Made by a program: the position numbers and the translations under genes. This document shows, in pieces, positions 30,814 to 39,340 of a stretch of 64,000 nucleotides of DNA. Numbering within the stretch: the first letter of the stretch is position 1; each line of letters opens with the position of its first letter. The notes below the pieces were generated by a model that was not told the origin of the DNA, did no database searches, and saw nothing but the letters and a program-made list of their open reading frames with translations. The DNA comes from Streptomyces sp. MspMP-M5 (GTDB lineage Bacteria > Actinomycetota > Actinomycetes > Streptomycetales > Streptomycetaceae), in the NCBI RefSeq assembly GCF_000373585.1, contig NZ_KB891907.1, positions 147,476 through 211,475 of the forward strand, in the 5' to 3' direction.

Positions 30814-32550
30814 GTGCGCATCCTGCTCCTCGCCGGCGCCTTCAACAGCCTGACGCAGCGCGCCTACGCCGAACTCGCCGACCGCGGACACCGCCTCGGC
30901 GTCGAACTGGTCGCCCGCGGGACGCCGCTGGCCGCTCTGGTGCCGCGGCACGCCCCCGACCTGATCGTCGCGCCGATGCTGACCACGGCCGTCCCCCGCG
31001 AGGTCTGGTCGGCCTGGCCCTGTCTGATCGTCCACCCCGGCCCGCTCGGCGACCGCGGCCCGTCCTCGGTGGACTGGGCCGTCCACCTGGGCGCGGAGCG
31101 CTGGGGCGTGACCGTCCTCCAGGCCAACGACGAGATGGACGCCGGCGACATCTGGGCGTCGGCCGAGTGCCCCGTCCCGGCCGTCGGCAAGAGCGACCTG
31201 TACCGCAACGAGATCGCCGACGCGGCCATCGAGGCGCTGCTGACCGCCGTCGACCGCTTCGCCTCCGGCACCCACCGCCCGGAACCGCAGCACACCCTGC
31301 CCGCCGCCCGGCTCCCCGGCCGCCCCCGGCCACCGCTGCGCCAGGACGACCGCCGCATCGACTGGGCGACGGACCCCACCGAGACCGTCCTGCGCACCCT
31401 GAGGGCCGCCGACTCCCGCCCCGGGGTACGGGACGAACTCCTCGGCGCGACCTGGTTCCTGCACGGCGGACACCCCGAGGACACCCTCACCGGACGCCCC
31501 GGCGAACTGCTCGCCACCCGCCACGGCGCGCTCTGCCGGGCCACCGCCGACGGCGCCGTCTGGATCCCCGAACTCCGTCCGGCCCGCGCCCCCGGCGGGC
31601 CCGCCACCGTCAAACTGCCCGCCACCCTCGCCCTGGGCGACCGGCTCCCGTCCCTGCCCGAGATCCCCGCCTCCCTGGAGGCCGGCGACGGCGCCCCGCG
31701 TACCTGGACCGACATCCGCTACGACGAGGACGGACCGGCCGGATTCCTCCGCTTCTCGTTCCCCGGCGGGGCGATGAGCACCGACCACTGCCGCCGGCTG
31801 CTGGCCGCCTACCGCTACGCCTGCACCCGGCCCACCTCCGTCCTGGTGCTCGGCGGACAGCGGGACTTCTTCTCCAACGGCATCCACCTCAACGTCATCG
31901 AGGCCGCCGCCGACCCCGCCGCGGAGTCCTGGGCCAACATCAACGCCCTCGACGACCTCGTGCACGCCGTGCTGACCACCACCGACCGGCTGGTGGTCGC
32001 CGCCCTCGGCGGCAACGCCGCGGCCGGTGGCGCGATGCTGGCGCTCGCCGCCGACGAGGTCTGGTGCCGGCACGCCGCCGTCCTCAACCCCCACTACCGG
32101 CTGATGGGGCTCTACGGCTCGGAATACTGGACGTACTCCCTGCCCCGCCGGGTCGGCCCGCAGACCGCCGCGCGGCTGATGGACCGCGCCCTGCCCCTCA
32201 CCGCGGCGCACGGGCAGCGGCTCGGCCTGGTCGACCGGATCGTCGACTGCCCCGCACAGGACTTCGGCGACCGCACCCGGAGCCTCGCCCGGCGGCTCGC
32301 CGCGTCACCCGGCGTCCCGTCCCGGATCGCCGCCAAGAAGGACCAGCGGGAGAGCGACGAGGCACGGCGCCCGCTCGCCGCCTACCGCGCGGACGAACTG
32401 GCCCGAATGCAGCGCACGTTCGCCGACCCGAACGCCCCCTACCACGCCCTGCGCCGCGCCTTCGTCCGCAAGGAGCGCTCGTCCGGCACCCGGGAGCACC
32501 TCAACGCCGGTGTCCTGATGGCCGACGGCGCACCTCGCAGGCACGGCTGA
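30814..32550 (+). CDS. hoxX: HoxX-type formyltransferase/enoyl-CoA hydratase fusion
   Basis: A 578-residue two-domain protein. The N-terminal domain is formyltransferase-like (LIVHPGPLGDRGPSSVDWA with His74). The C-terminal domain, from about residue 305, is a crotonase-fold part (LVLGGQRDFFSNGIHLNVIE, ALGGNAAAGGAMLALAADEV). This pair defines HoxX, which in aerobic NiFe-hydrogenase maturation converts formyl-tetrahydrofolate-derived formyl-CoA to CO for the active-site ligand. No hydrogenase genes are in the window, so it may be a distant helper or have another formyl-transfer role. GTG start with CAGGGAG site. Confidence 0.88.
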   Translation: MRILLLAGAFNSLTQRAYAELADRGHRLGVELVARGTPLAALVPRHAPDLIVAPMLTTAVPREVWSAWPCLIVHPGPLGDRGPSSVDWAVHLGAERWGVTVLQANDEMDAGDIWASAECPVPAVGKSDLYRNEIADAAIEALLTAVDRFASGTHRPEPQHTLPAARLPGRPRPPLRQDDRRIDWATDPTETVLRTLRAADSRPGVRDELLGATWFLHGGHPEDTLTGRPGELLATRHGALCRATADGAVWIPELRPARAPGGPATVKLPATLALGDRLPSLPEIPASLEAGDGAPRTWTDIRYDEDGPAGFLRFSFPGGAMSTDHCRRLLAAYRYACTRPTSVLVLGGQRDFFSNGIHLNVIEAAADPAAESWANINALDDLVHAVLTTTDRLVVAALGGNAAAGGAMLALAADEVWCRHAAVLNPHYRLMGLYGSEYWTYSLPRRVGPQTAARLMDRALPLTAAHGQRLGLVDRIVDCPAQDFGDRTRSLARRLAASPGVPSRIAAKKDQRESDEARRPLAAYRADELARMQRTFADPNAPYHALRRAFVRKERSSGTREHLNAGVLMADGAPRRHG

Positions 32551-32552
32551 AC

Positions 32553-32587
32553 GGGCCGGTGGCCGCGGGTACGCCGGCCACCGGCCC
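32553..32587. terminator. Terminator after hoxX
   Basis: A perfect 12 bp stem (GGGCCGGTGGCC / GGCCACCGGCCC) with an 11-base loop follows the stop by two bases. It also faces the convergent winged-helix gene. Confidence 0.7.
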
Positions 32588-32623
32588 GCCCCCCGTCGTT
32601 CATCCCGGCCTACCTCGCCGGAT

Positions 32624-33157
32624 TCACGGCATCGGCAGGTACTTGTACCCGATGCCGAAGACGGTGGTGATCAACTTCCGCCGGCCCGGGCCCAGCCGCC
32701 GGCGCAGCCGGGCGATGTGCACATCGACGGTCCGGTCGCTGGACCGGCAGTCGGGCCAGACCGCGGCCATCAGCTGCTGCCGGGTGAACGCCCGCCGCGG
32801 ATGCAGCACGAGGTGGGCCAGCAGGTCGAACTCCAGCCGGGGGATGTCGATCTGCCGGCCGTCGATGGAGACGGTGCGGGCCGCGGTGTCGATCTGGATC
32901 GGGTCCGGCGCCTGCGGCGGCGCGCCGGCGGTCACCGCGGGCGCGCCCGCGCACGGCGGGGCGAGGATGATGTGCAGCTTGTCCGAGGTCAGTCGGTGAA
33001 CCGATACCGGTTCCAAATCGTGCAGCGTGAGTTGCCACTTGCCGTCGGGGAGCCGGTCGACCGCCAAGGGCGGTCCTCCGTGGTCGGACTTTGCCGGCCC
33101 GCCGAAATCGGCATCCGGACGCAACGCAAGGGGGGTCGTCGACGCGTTCATAAACAT
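32624..33157 (-). CDS. Winged-helix (OmpR/PhoB C-terminal type) regulator without receiver domain
   Basis: About 177 residues. The C-terminal half is a trans_reg_C winged helix (IDIPRLEFDLLAHLVLHPRR, QLMAAVWPD, SDRTVDVHIARLRRRLG, TTVFGIGYKYLP). The N-terminal half has no recognisable receiver or sensor. Such orphan winged-helix proteins occur near antibiotic and peptide clusters in streptomycetes. The start is unclear: ATG 33157, ATG 33151 or GTG 33226, none with a well-placed ribosome binding site. It could control hoxX or the peptide operon; no operator is evident. Confidence 0.78.
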   Translation of the reverse strand: MFMNASTTPLALRPDADFGGPAKSDHGGPPLAVDRLPDGKWQLTLHDLEPVSVHRLTSDKLHIILAPPCAGAPAVTAGAPPQAPDPIQIDTAARTVSIDGRQIDIPRLEFDLLAHLVLHPRRAFTRQQLMAAVWPDCRSSDRTVDVHIARLRRRLGPGRRKLITTVFGIGYKYLPMP

Positions 33158-33570
33158 GATCTGGGCCCATTCCTCTTGCAAAGCAGGCGTGTTCGGACAG
33201 ACATGGCGGTGCTCGACGCGCGGCACGCGTACGGCTGTGCCGCGATCGCTGCGCAGCCCGGTGGCAGGCCGGGCAGGGCCGGTGCACCGACACTCGTGAT
33301 GCGGGTGCCCCCAACGGGTCGCTCGCTCTCCCTCCCTGTAGGGAGTGCGGTCGCGCCCGTGCCCGTACTCGTGACGTGAACAACCGTCACGTCACCGGTC
33401 CGAACGAACGCTACATGTGATCGCGCGCTTCCGGATAGTAGCTTCCGCTAATTACGGTTGCTCTTGAGCCGATTTCATGTTTGCCGGGCTTCGCGCCGGC
33501 CGGGCCGCTTGCGCCGAGTCACCGGGGCCCGGGAATCAGTTCAATCCGCATCGATTTCCTTACGCATTCC
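33158..33570. other. Intergenic region between winged-helix and CGNR genes
   Basis: No gene with family resemblance. It contains a short palindrome (CTCCCTGTAGGGAG near 33335) and an AT-richer stretch (about 33380-33570) likely to hold the promoter of the winged-helix gene. Confidence 0.5.
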
Positions 33571-34104
33571 TTATGGGTCCTTCCGCTTCCCGCGCCGGGC
33601 GCGGTGCCGCCGGACCGCGTCGCGGTTGGCGCAGGTGGGGGAGCAGTACCGCTGCCGGCCCGCGCGGCTGAAGTCCGCGAAGGCGTCGGGACATTCGGCC
33701 AGTGCGCAGCGGCCCAGCCGGTGCATTCCCAGCCCGGTCAGATGCAGCGCGGTGCCGACGGAGGTCACCGCCCGCAGCACCCCGGCGAGGTGCTGGCCGT
33801 CCTCGCGGTAGTGGATGTGCCAGCCGCCGTCGGCGTGGTCGGTGAGCCGCGGATAGGCGGCGGCCTCCGCGAGCAGGGCGTTGAGCAGCTCCGCCCGGCG
33901 GGCGTCGGTGGGGGCGTCGACGACCGCGGCGAACCGGTCCAGGTAGGCCAGCACCTCGGTCAGGTCGTCGTCGGTCACCGGGTGGTCCAGGACCATGCCG
34001 GCCGCCACGGACCGCTCGGCCAGCTCGTTCGCGCCGGCCGGAGGGGAGTTGGTGAGGTCGATCACATAGCGGACCGGGTCCTCCCCGTAAGGGTTCAGCT
34101 GCAT
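33571..34104 (-). CDS. CGNR zinc-finger regulator
   Basis: A 177-residue protein with the ABATE-CGNR layout: an N-terminal stress-responsive domain (YVIDLTNSPPAG, then LTEVLAYLDRFAAVV) and a C-terminal zinc finger with CALAECPDAFADFSRAGRQR and YCSPTCANRDAVRRHR, including the CxNR that names the family. These proteins are thought to be DNA-binding regulators. It is divergent from an MFS efflux gene with only 25 bases between starts, so it very probably controls that gene and itself. Confidence 0.88.
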   Translation of the reverse strand: MQLNPYGEDPVRYVIDLTNSPPAGANELAERSVAAGMVLDHPVTDDDLTEVLAYLDRFAAVVDAPTDARRAELLNALLAEAAAYPRLTDHADGGWHIHYREDGQHLAGVLRAVTSVGTALHLTGLGMHRLGRCALAECPDAFADFSRAGRQRYCSPTCANRDAVRRHRARRGKRKDP

Positions 34105-34129
34105 AAGGGGATTACATCAGGGTGGGCCC

Positions 34130-35557
34130 ATGGACGCACACCTGGCCGGCCGGCCACCCCGCACCTCCCCCTCGACCGACAACTCCCCGCCGGACCACGG
34201 CAGATGGCTGCCCCTGGTGGCGGCCTGCCTGGGCACCTTCCTGCTGCTCGTGTACGCGACGATCGTGACGGTGGCGCTGCCCCGTATGGCCGGCGATCTG
34301 CACGCCGGCTTCGGAGCCCTGCAATGGATCACCGACGTCTACACCCTGGCCCTGGCCGGCCTGCTCCTGGGTATGGGCTCCCTCGGCGACGCCCTGGGCC
34401 GCAAGCGCCTCTACGTCCTGGGCCTCGCCGTCTTCACGGCCGCCACCCTCGCCTGCGCCCTGGCCGGGAACGTCCGCCTGCTGATCGCCGCCCGCGCGGT
34501 GCAGGGCCTCGCGGGCGCGGCGATGTTCGCCACCCTCGTCCCGCTGATCGGCCTGGCCTACACCGGCCGGGACCGGGCCCGTGCCTTCGCCGTCTGGGGC
34601 GCGGTCGCCGGCGCGGCCGCCGGCATCGGCAACGTCGCCGGCGGCATGCTCACCCAACTGCTCTCCTGGCCATGGATCTTCTACGGCGCGCTGCCGCTCT
34701 GCGCCGTGGCGCTGTGGCTGGCCACCAAGGTCCCGGCCGACCACGCCCGGAGCGCGGCCCGGGTCGACTGGCCCGGAATCGCCACCTTCAGCCTCGCCGC
34801 GACCGGCATCACCTTCGGCTTCGTCCGCGGTGGCGAGGCCGGTTGGGGCGATGGCTCGACCCTGCTGGGTTTCGGGTCCGGTGTGGTAATGCTGCTCGCC
34901 TTCGCCGTCGTCGAGCGTGCCGCCCGCCGCCCGATGGTGCCGCTCGGGCTGTTCCGCACCCCGGCCTTCAACGGGCTTCTGCTCGCCTCCGGCGCGTACT
35001 ACCTCGGCGCGTTCGCGTTCCTGCCGGTGCTCTCCCTCTGGCTCCAGAACGGCGCCGGGCTCGGCTCGTTCGGCACCTCCCTCGTCCTCACCGTTCAGCC
35101 GCTGGCCTTCTTCGCCACCTCCGCGCTGGCCGGCGGCGCACTGCACCGGTTGCCCGCCCGGTGGAGCGTCGGCGGCGGCACCCTCCTGGTGGCCGCCGGC
35201 GACCTGCTGCTCCTCCTGGTCCGCACCGGGTCGTCCTGGCAGGTGTTGATACCGGGCCTGATCGTCACCGGTGCCGGCGCCGGGCTGGTCTCACCGGTCC
35301 TGCCGGCGCTGGCGATGGCCTTCGCGGAACCGGCCCACAGTGGTGTGGCCGGCGCCGCGGCCAACAGCGCCCGGCAGCTCGGACTGGCGCTGGGCATCGC
35401 CCTGTTGGGCACCGTCTTCCACGGCTCCGTTCCGGGCACCGGGGCCGGCGCCGCACCGGCGGCGTACGCGGCCGGATTGACCGCGGTGTTCCTCGTCGCG
35501 GGGGTGATCGCGGCCGTCGGCGGACTGGTGGCATGGCTGGTGTGCGGGAAGGAGTGA
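34130..35557 (+). CDS. MFS efflux transporter, DHA2 (14-TM) type
   Basis: A 475-residue protein with about 14 membrane helices. Motifs include TIVTVALPRMAGDLHAGFGA, GMGSLGDALGRKRLYVLGL (motif A), and RAVQGLAGAAMFATLVPLI (motif B/C). The family exports antibiotics, dyes or metabolites with proton exchange. No cognate biosynthetic genes adjoin it. The divergent CGNR regulator probably represses it. The ATG is very close to the opposing start, so one or both mRNAs may be leaderless. Confidence 0.9.
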   Translation: MDAHLAGRPPRTSPSTDNSPPDHGRWLPLVAACLGTFLLLVYATIVTVALPRMAGDLHAGFGALQWITDVYTLALAGLLLGMGSLGDALGRKRLYVLGLAVFTAATLACALAGNVRLLIAARAVQGLAGAAMFATLVPLIGLAYTGRDRARAFAVWGAVAGAAAGIGNVAGGMLTQLLSWPWIFYGALPLCAVALWLATKVPADHARSAARVDWPGIATFSLAATGITFGFVRGGEAGWGDGSTLLGFGSGVVMLLAFAVVERAARRPMVPLGLFRTPAFNGLLLASGAYYLGAFAFLPVLSLWLQNGAGLGSFGTSLVLTVQPLAFFATSALAGGALHRLPARWSVGGGTLLVAAGDLLLLLVRTGSSWQVLIPGLIVTGAGAGLVSPVLPALAMAFAEPAHSGVAGAAANSARQLGLALGIALLGTVFHGSVPGTGAGAAPAAYAAGLTAVFLVAGVIAAVGGLVAWLVCGKE

Positions 35558-35559
35558 AT

Positions 35560-35610
35560 ATGCCGTTCAAAACTTCCGGCGCACTGGTTTCTTTTTCAAT
35601 CTCCGTCTGA
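35560..35610 (+). CDS. 16-codon open frame with strong ribosome binding site
   Basis: Immediately after the MFS stop, AAGGAG lies five bases before an ATG that opens a 16-residue peptide (MPFKTSGALVSFSISV). The surrounding DNA is AT-rich for this genome. It may be a leader or small peptide co-transcribed with the transporter, or chance. The following bases up to 35775 hold no convincing gene. Confidence 0.3.
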   Translation: MPFKTSGALVSFSISV

Positions 35611-35775
35611 CGAAAGGTGCGGAACCAGATATTCCAGACGACTGTTTTCGAAAGGTGGAGGAAATGAGTAGGGTGTGGGCCGCTGCCGACCGACCAGCGG
35701 CGGCGGTCCGGCCGAATTCGGCATGGACGAAATGCGTGGGCGCCGCAAGGCATCCGCGTGCACCGGGAGGGGAAC

Positions 35776-36732
35776 ATGCCGGCCGGCTCTTTCGAGGGGC
35801 AGTACGTATGGAGTCCAGCAGCCGACGACCGGGCGCTGGCGCAAGCATGTGTGGATGTCCGGGCCGGGCGCTACTTCGGCGCCCATGAGGTGCTCCGGGA
35901 GACCCGCCGGGATTTCGAGCTGCGGGCCCATCGGTCACTGGTACTCGCCTCCGAAGCGGCCGGCTCCGACCTCGCCGAACGCTGGCTCGACGAGGAGCCG
36001 GGCCCGGAGGCCGCCCTGCTGTGGGCGCGGGTGGCGATGCTCCGGGCCCTGCGGATGGCCGACGCCGGCGACCGGCGGGCCGGCGCCCTGGAGCGCATCG
36101 CGCGCACCGCGTGCGAACGCGCCGCGAAGCTGGCGCCCGGAGACCCCACCCCCTGGGTCGCCCAGCTCGCCCTCGCCCGGCTCGATCATCCCCAGGACCC
36201 CGCCCCGCAGGGCCTGTTGACCTCGCCCACCGGTCCCTGGTATCTCCTCGCGCACATCCTCCGGCTCGACCCCTGGCACCGTGAGGCCCACCACCGCTTC
36301 CTGTCCTTCTTCTTCGCCCGCCACGGCGGCTCGTCCAGCGCGGGCTGGGACGTCGCCGCCTTCCTGAGCCAGCGCGCGGCGGCCTCCTCGCCGCTCCGGC
36401 TGCTGCCCCTGGTGGCCCTCGTCGAGGACTACGACCCCGACGCGCCGCTGGCCGCCCGGGCCTGGGAGCAGCCGCAGTGGATCACCGCCGCCACGGGCGT
36501 GTACCGCAACTGGTTCCCCACCGTGGCCGACTACCGCTTCACCCCGGTCGTCGACCTGGCCTATCTCGGCCACGCGCTCTTCATGGCGAAACTCGAATTC
36601 GAGGCCCGCGAGGTCCTCACCGCCATGGGGCCGTATGCCTCCCGTATGCCATGGAGCGCGTTCGGCGATCCCGAAGAGCAATTGACAAAAGCCCGGAGAG
36701 CGTGCGGACTTCCCGTCCCGCACGGCTTGTGA
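35776..36732 (+). CDS. Hypothetical protein with TPR-like helical repeats
   Basis: A 318-residue soluble protein, helical and tryptophan-rich (EGQYVWSPAADDRALAQACV, FLSFFFARHGG, YRNWFPTVADYRF). Helix pairs with patterns such as ALLWARVAMLRALRMADAGD resemble TPR or HAT repeats. No signal peptide or catalytic motif. The ATG at 35776 has a GGGAGGGGA site. It lies 59 bases before an amino-acid permease gene. I recognise it as a streptomycete hypothetical family without known function. Confidence 0.7.
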   Translation: MPAGSFEGQYVWSPAADDRALAQACVDVRAGRYFGAHEVLRETRRDFELRAHRSLVLASEAAGSDLAERWLDEEPGPEAALLWARVAMLRALRMADAGDRRAGALERIARTACERAAKLAPGDPTPWVAQLALARLDHPQDPAPQGLLTSPTGPWYLLAHILRLDPWHREAHHRFLSFFFARHGGSSSAGWDVAAFLSQRAAASSPLRLLPLVALVEDYDPDAPLAARAWEQPQWITAATGVYRNWFPTVADYRFTPVVDLAYLGHALFMAKLEFEAREVLTAMGPYASRMPWSAFGDPEEQLTKARRACGLPVPHGL

Positions 36733-36791
36733 CGCACCGGCCGTATATTCCCGCCGAACCGTTGACCCCCACCAGCAGAAAGGTTTCGGTA

Positions 36792-38345
36792 GTGTCCGAC
36801 CGTACGTCCTCCCCGCCTCGCGCCAAAACCCGCTCGAAATCCCCGCAAGGTGTGGACTCCGCCGCCCTCGACGACGACGCGACGCTGCACGCCATGGGCT
36901 ATCCGCGGAAACTCACCCGCAGATTCCGCGCCTTTGACAACTTCGCCATTTCCTTCACCATCATCAACATCATCTCCGGCATCTTCTCCTCCTTCGGATT
37001 CGGCCTGAACGCCGGCGGTCCCGGCATCCTGATTTTCGGCTGGATCGGGGTCTCCGTCATGGTGCTGTTCGTCGGCGCCGCCATGGGCGAGATCGCCTCC
37101 GCCTACCCGACCAGCGGCGCCCTCTACTTCTCCGCGGGCAAGCTCGCCAAGCGCCACCACGGCGCCTGGTCCTGGTACACCGGCTGGCTCAACTTCGTCG
37201 GTCAGGTCGGCGGCACCGCGGCCACCAACTTCGCCGCCGCCACCTTCATCCAGTCGTTCATCGCCATGCAATGGCCGTCCTATCAGCCCACCGCCCCGCA
37301 GACCGTCGGCATCACCGCGGCGATTTTGCTGGTGCAAGCCCTCGCGAACACCTACACCGTCCGACTCGTCGCGGTACTCAACCGGATTTCCGTGTGGTGG
37401 CTGCTGATCGGCATGGTGGTCATCGTCGCCACCCTCACCCTGATTCCGACGCACCATCAAGCGCCGTCCTTCGCCACCCACTTCGTCAACAACACCGGCT
37501 TCACCAACGCCATTTACGGCGGAATGCTCGGTCTGCTCGTCACCAGCTGGACCTTCACCGGCTTCGACGGCAGTTTCCACATGTCCGAGGAAACGGTGAA
37601 GGCAACGGTCAATGCCCCCCGCGGCATCATGCGGGCCATCGGATACTCCGCGATCACCGGGCTGATCCTCATGCTCGCCCTGGTGTACGCCATCCGCGAC
37701 TACGCCGGCGCCGCGAAGGACGATGCCCCGCCGGTGCGGATTCTGACCGACGCACTCGGCGTGCACACCGCGAAGTTCCTGCTGCTGATCGTCATCGGCG
37801 CGATGCTCTTCTGCGGGCTCGCCAACATGACCAGCAACACCCGGCAGATCTTCGCCTTCTCCCGCGACGGCGCGATGCCCGGCTCCCGTTGGTGGCATTC
37901 GGTCTCCGACCGCACCCGCACCCCCGTCAAGGCCGTCTGGCTCGCCGCCGTCTGCTCGCTGGTCCTCGTCGTCCCTGGCTGGTGGTCGCACACCGCCTTC
38001 ACCGCCGTCGTCAGCATCAACGTCGTGGGCCTCTTCCTCTCCTACGGCGTGCCCATCTTCCTCCGCCTGCGGCTCGACGACTTCCAGGCCGGACCGTGGA
38101 ACCTCGGCCGCTACGGCAAGCCCGTCGCCGCGCTCGCCGTGCTCTGGATCGCCGTCAGCAACGTCCTGTTCATGCTGCCGCAGCAGTACCCGGTCACCCC
38201 GGCGACCTTCAACTACGCGCCGATCGCACTGGCGGTGGTCCTGGTGATCGCCACGGCCTGGTGGTTCGCCACCGCCCGCCGCCGCTTCCAGGGGCCGGTC
38301 AGCTACGGCAGCCCGGACGAGGTCGCGGCGATGGACCTGATCTGA
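36792..38345 (+). CDS. Amino-acid permease, APC superfamily
   Basis: A 517-residue membrane protein with about 12 helices and the APC opening: RRFRAFDNFAISFTIINIIS followed by a glycine-rich IFSSFGFGLNAGGPG. The consensus region MGEIASAYPTSGALYFSAGK is typical of the amino-acid/choline or GABA permease group. It imports an amino acid or amine with cation coupling; the substrate is not determinable. GTG at 36792 with AAAGG upstream. The next gene (GNAT) starts 32 bases after its stop and may be in the same operon. Confidence 0.9.
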   Translation: MSDRTSSPPRAKTRSKSPQGVDSAALDDDATLHAMGYPRKLTRRFRAFDNFAISFTIINIISGIFSSFGFGLNAGGPGILIFGWIGVSVMVLFVGAAMGEIASAYPTSGALYFSAGKLAKRHHGAWSWYTGWLNFVGQVGGTAATNFAAATFIQSFIAMQWPSYQPTAPQTVGITAAILLVQALANTYTVRLVAVLNRISVWWLLIGMVVIVATLTLIPTHHQAPSFATHFVNNTGFTNAIYGGMLGLLVTSWTFTGFDGSFHMSEETVKATVNAPRGIMRAIGYSAITGLILMLALVYAIRDYAGAAKDDAPPVRILTDALGVHTAKFLLLIVIGAMLFCGLANMTSNTRQIFAFSRDGAMPGSRWWHSVSDRTRTPVKAVWLAAVCSLVLVVPGWWSHTAFTAVVSINVVGLFLSYGVPIFLRLRLDDFQAGPWNLGRYGKPVAALAVLWIAVSNVLFMLPQQYPVTPATFNYAPIALAVVLVIATAWWFATARRRFQGPVSYGSPDEVAAMDLI

Positions 38346-38377
38346 CCACAGCCCCCCACCAGAAAGGACGCACCGCG

Positions 38378-39250
38378 ATGCGACCGACCATCCGCACCGC
38401 ACCGGCCGGCGAACTCGCCGTCGCCGCCGCCCCGTTAGACCTCTGGCACGAGGTCGTCGGCTGGACCGCCGACGAGGGCTGGAACCCCGGCGAGGGCGAC
38501 ATCACCCGCTTCCACCCCACCGACCCCGGCGGCTTCTTCCTCGGCCGCCGCGGCGACCGCACCGTCTCCTCCCTCTCCCTCGTGAACTACTCCGACGACT
38601 ACGCCTTCCTGGGCTACTACGTCGTCGCCCCCGACCTCCGCGGCCAGGGCCTCGGCCTCGCCACCTGGCGCGCCGCCCTCCCGTACGCCGGGTCCCGGAC
38701 CATCGGCCTGGACGGGGTCCCCGCCCAGCAGGCCACCTACCGGCGCGCCGGCTTCACCCCCGCCCACGACACCCTCCGCTACACCGGCCACCCCGCCCCC
38801 GGCGCCGCCCTCTCCCCGCACACCCACCCGGTCACCGCCGCACACCTGGACGCGATCGCCGCCTATGACCGCCGCTGCTTTCCGGCCGACCGGCGGGAGT
38901 TCGTCACCCGCTGGCTGACCGCTCCGAGCCACACCGCCCGGGTCCATTTCCGGGACGGCCAGGTCGTCGGATACGGCGTGCTCCGCCCGGCCCGCTCCGG
39001 CCACCGCATCGGCCCGCTCTTCGCCGACACCCGCGAGACCGCCGAGGCCCTCTTCGACGCGCTCACCGCGCACCTCGACCCCGACGACGAGGTCACCCTC
39101 GACATCCCCGAACCCAACGTTCCCGCGCACACCCTGGCCACCACCCGTGGTCTGACCCCCCGCTCCCACACCGTGCGCATGTACACCGGTCCGGTCCCGG
39201 CCACCGACGCCTCCCACACCTTCGGCGTCACCAGCCTCGAACTGGGCTGA
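38378..39250 (+). CDS. Tandem GNAT-fold acetyltransferase with a TTA codon
   Basis: A 290-residue protein with two GNAT-related halves. The N-terminal half has the acetyl-CoA loop VVAPDLRGQGLGLATWRAAL, and the C-terminal half resembles the YitH/HolE-type domain (VVGYGVLRPARSGHRIGPLF). The acceptor is unknown; a small amine imported by the upstream permease is possible. Codon 20 is TTA (38435-38437), so translation may depend on bldA and be tied to development. ATG with AAAGGA site. Confidence 0.87.
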   Translation: MRPTIRTAPAGELAVAAAPLDLWHEVVGWTADEGWNPGEGDITRFHPTDPGGFFLGRRGDRTVSSLSLVNYSDDYAFLGYYVVAPDLRGQGLGLATWRAALPYAGSRTIGLDGVPAQQATYRRAGFTPAHDTLRYTGHPAPGAALSPHTHPVTAAHLDAIAAYDRRCFPADRREFVTRWLTAPSHTARVHFRDGQVVGYGVLRPARSGHRIGPLFADTRETAEALFDALTAHLDPDDEVTLDIPEPNVPAHTLATTRGLTPRSHTVRMYTGPVPATDASHTFGVTSLELG

Positions 39251-39270
39251 CGACCGGGACCGTCCCGCAC

Positions 39271-39296
39271 GCCGCCGCCGGTGTCCCCGCGGCGGC
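39271..39296. terminator. Terminator between convergent GNAT and DUF2268 genes
   Basis: Perfect 8-base arms GCCGCCGC / GCGGCGGC with a 10-base loop. Confidence 0.5.
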
Positions 39297-39340
39297 GCGC
39301 GCGGCGGCCCCCGACCGCCGGCCGGCCCCGCCCGGTGCGG

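Noticed and set aside
35664..35888. Small frame with GGAGGA upstream before the TPR-like gene
   Set aside because: It overlaps the well-supported gene at 35776 in another frame, the ribosome binding site is too close to the ATG, and the residues look random.
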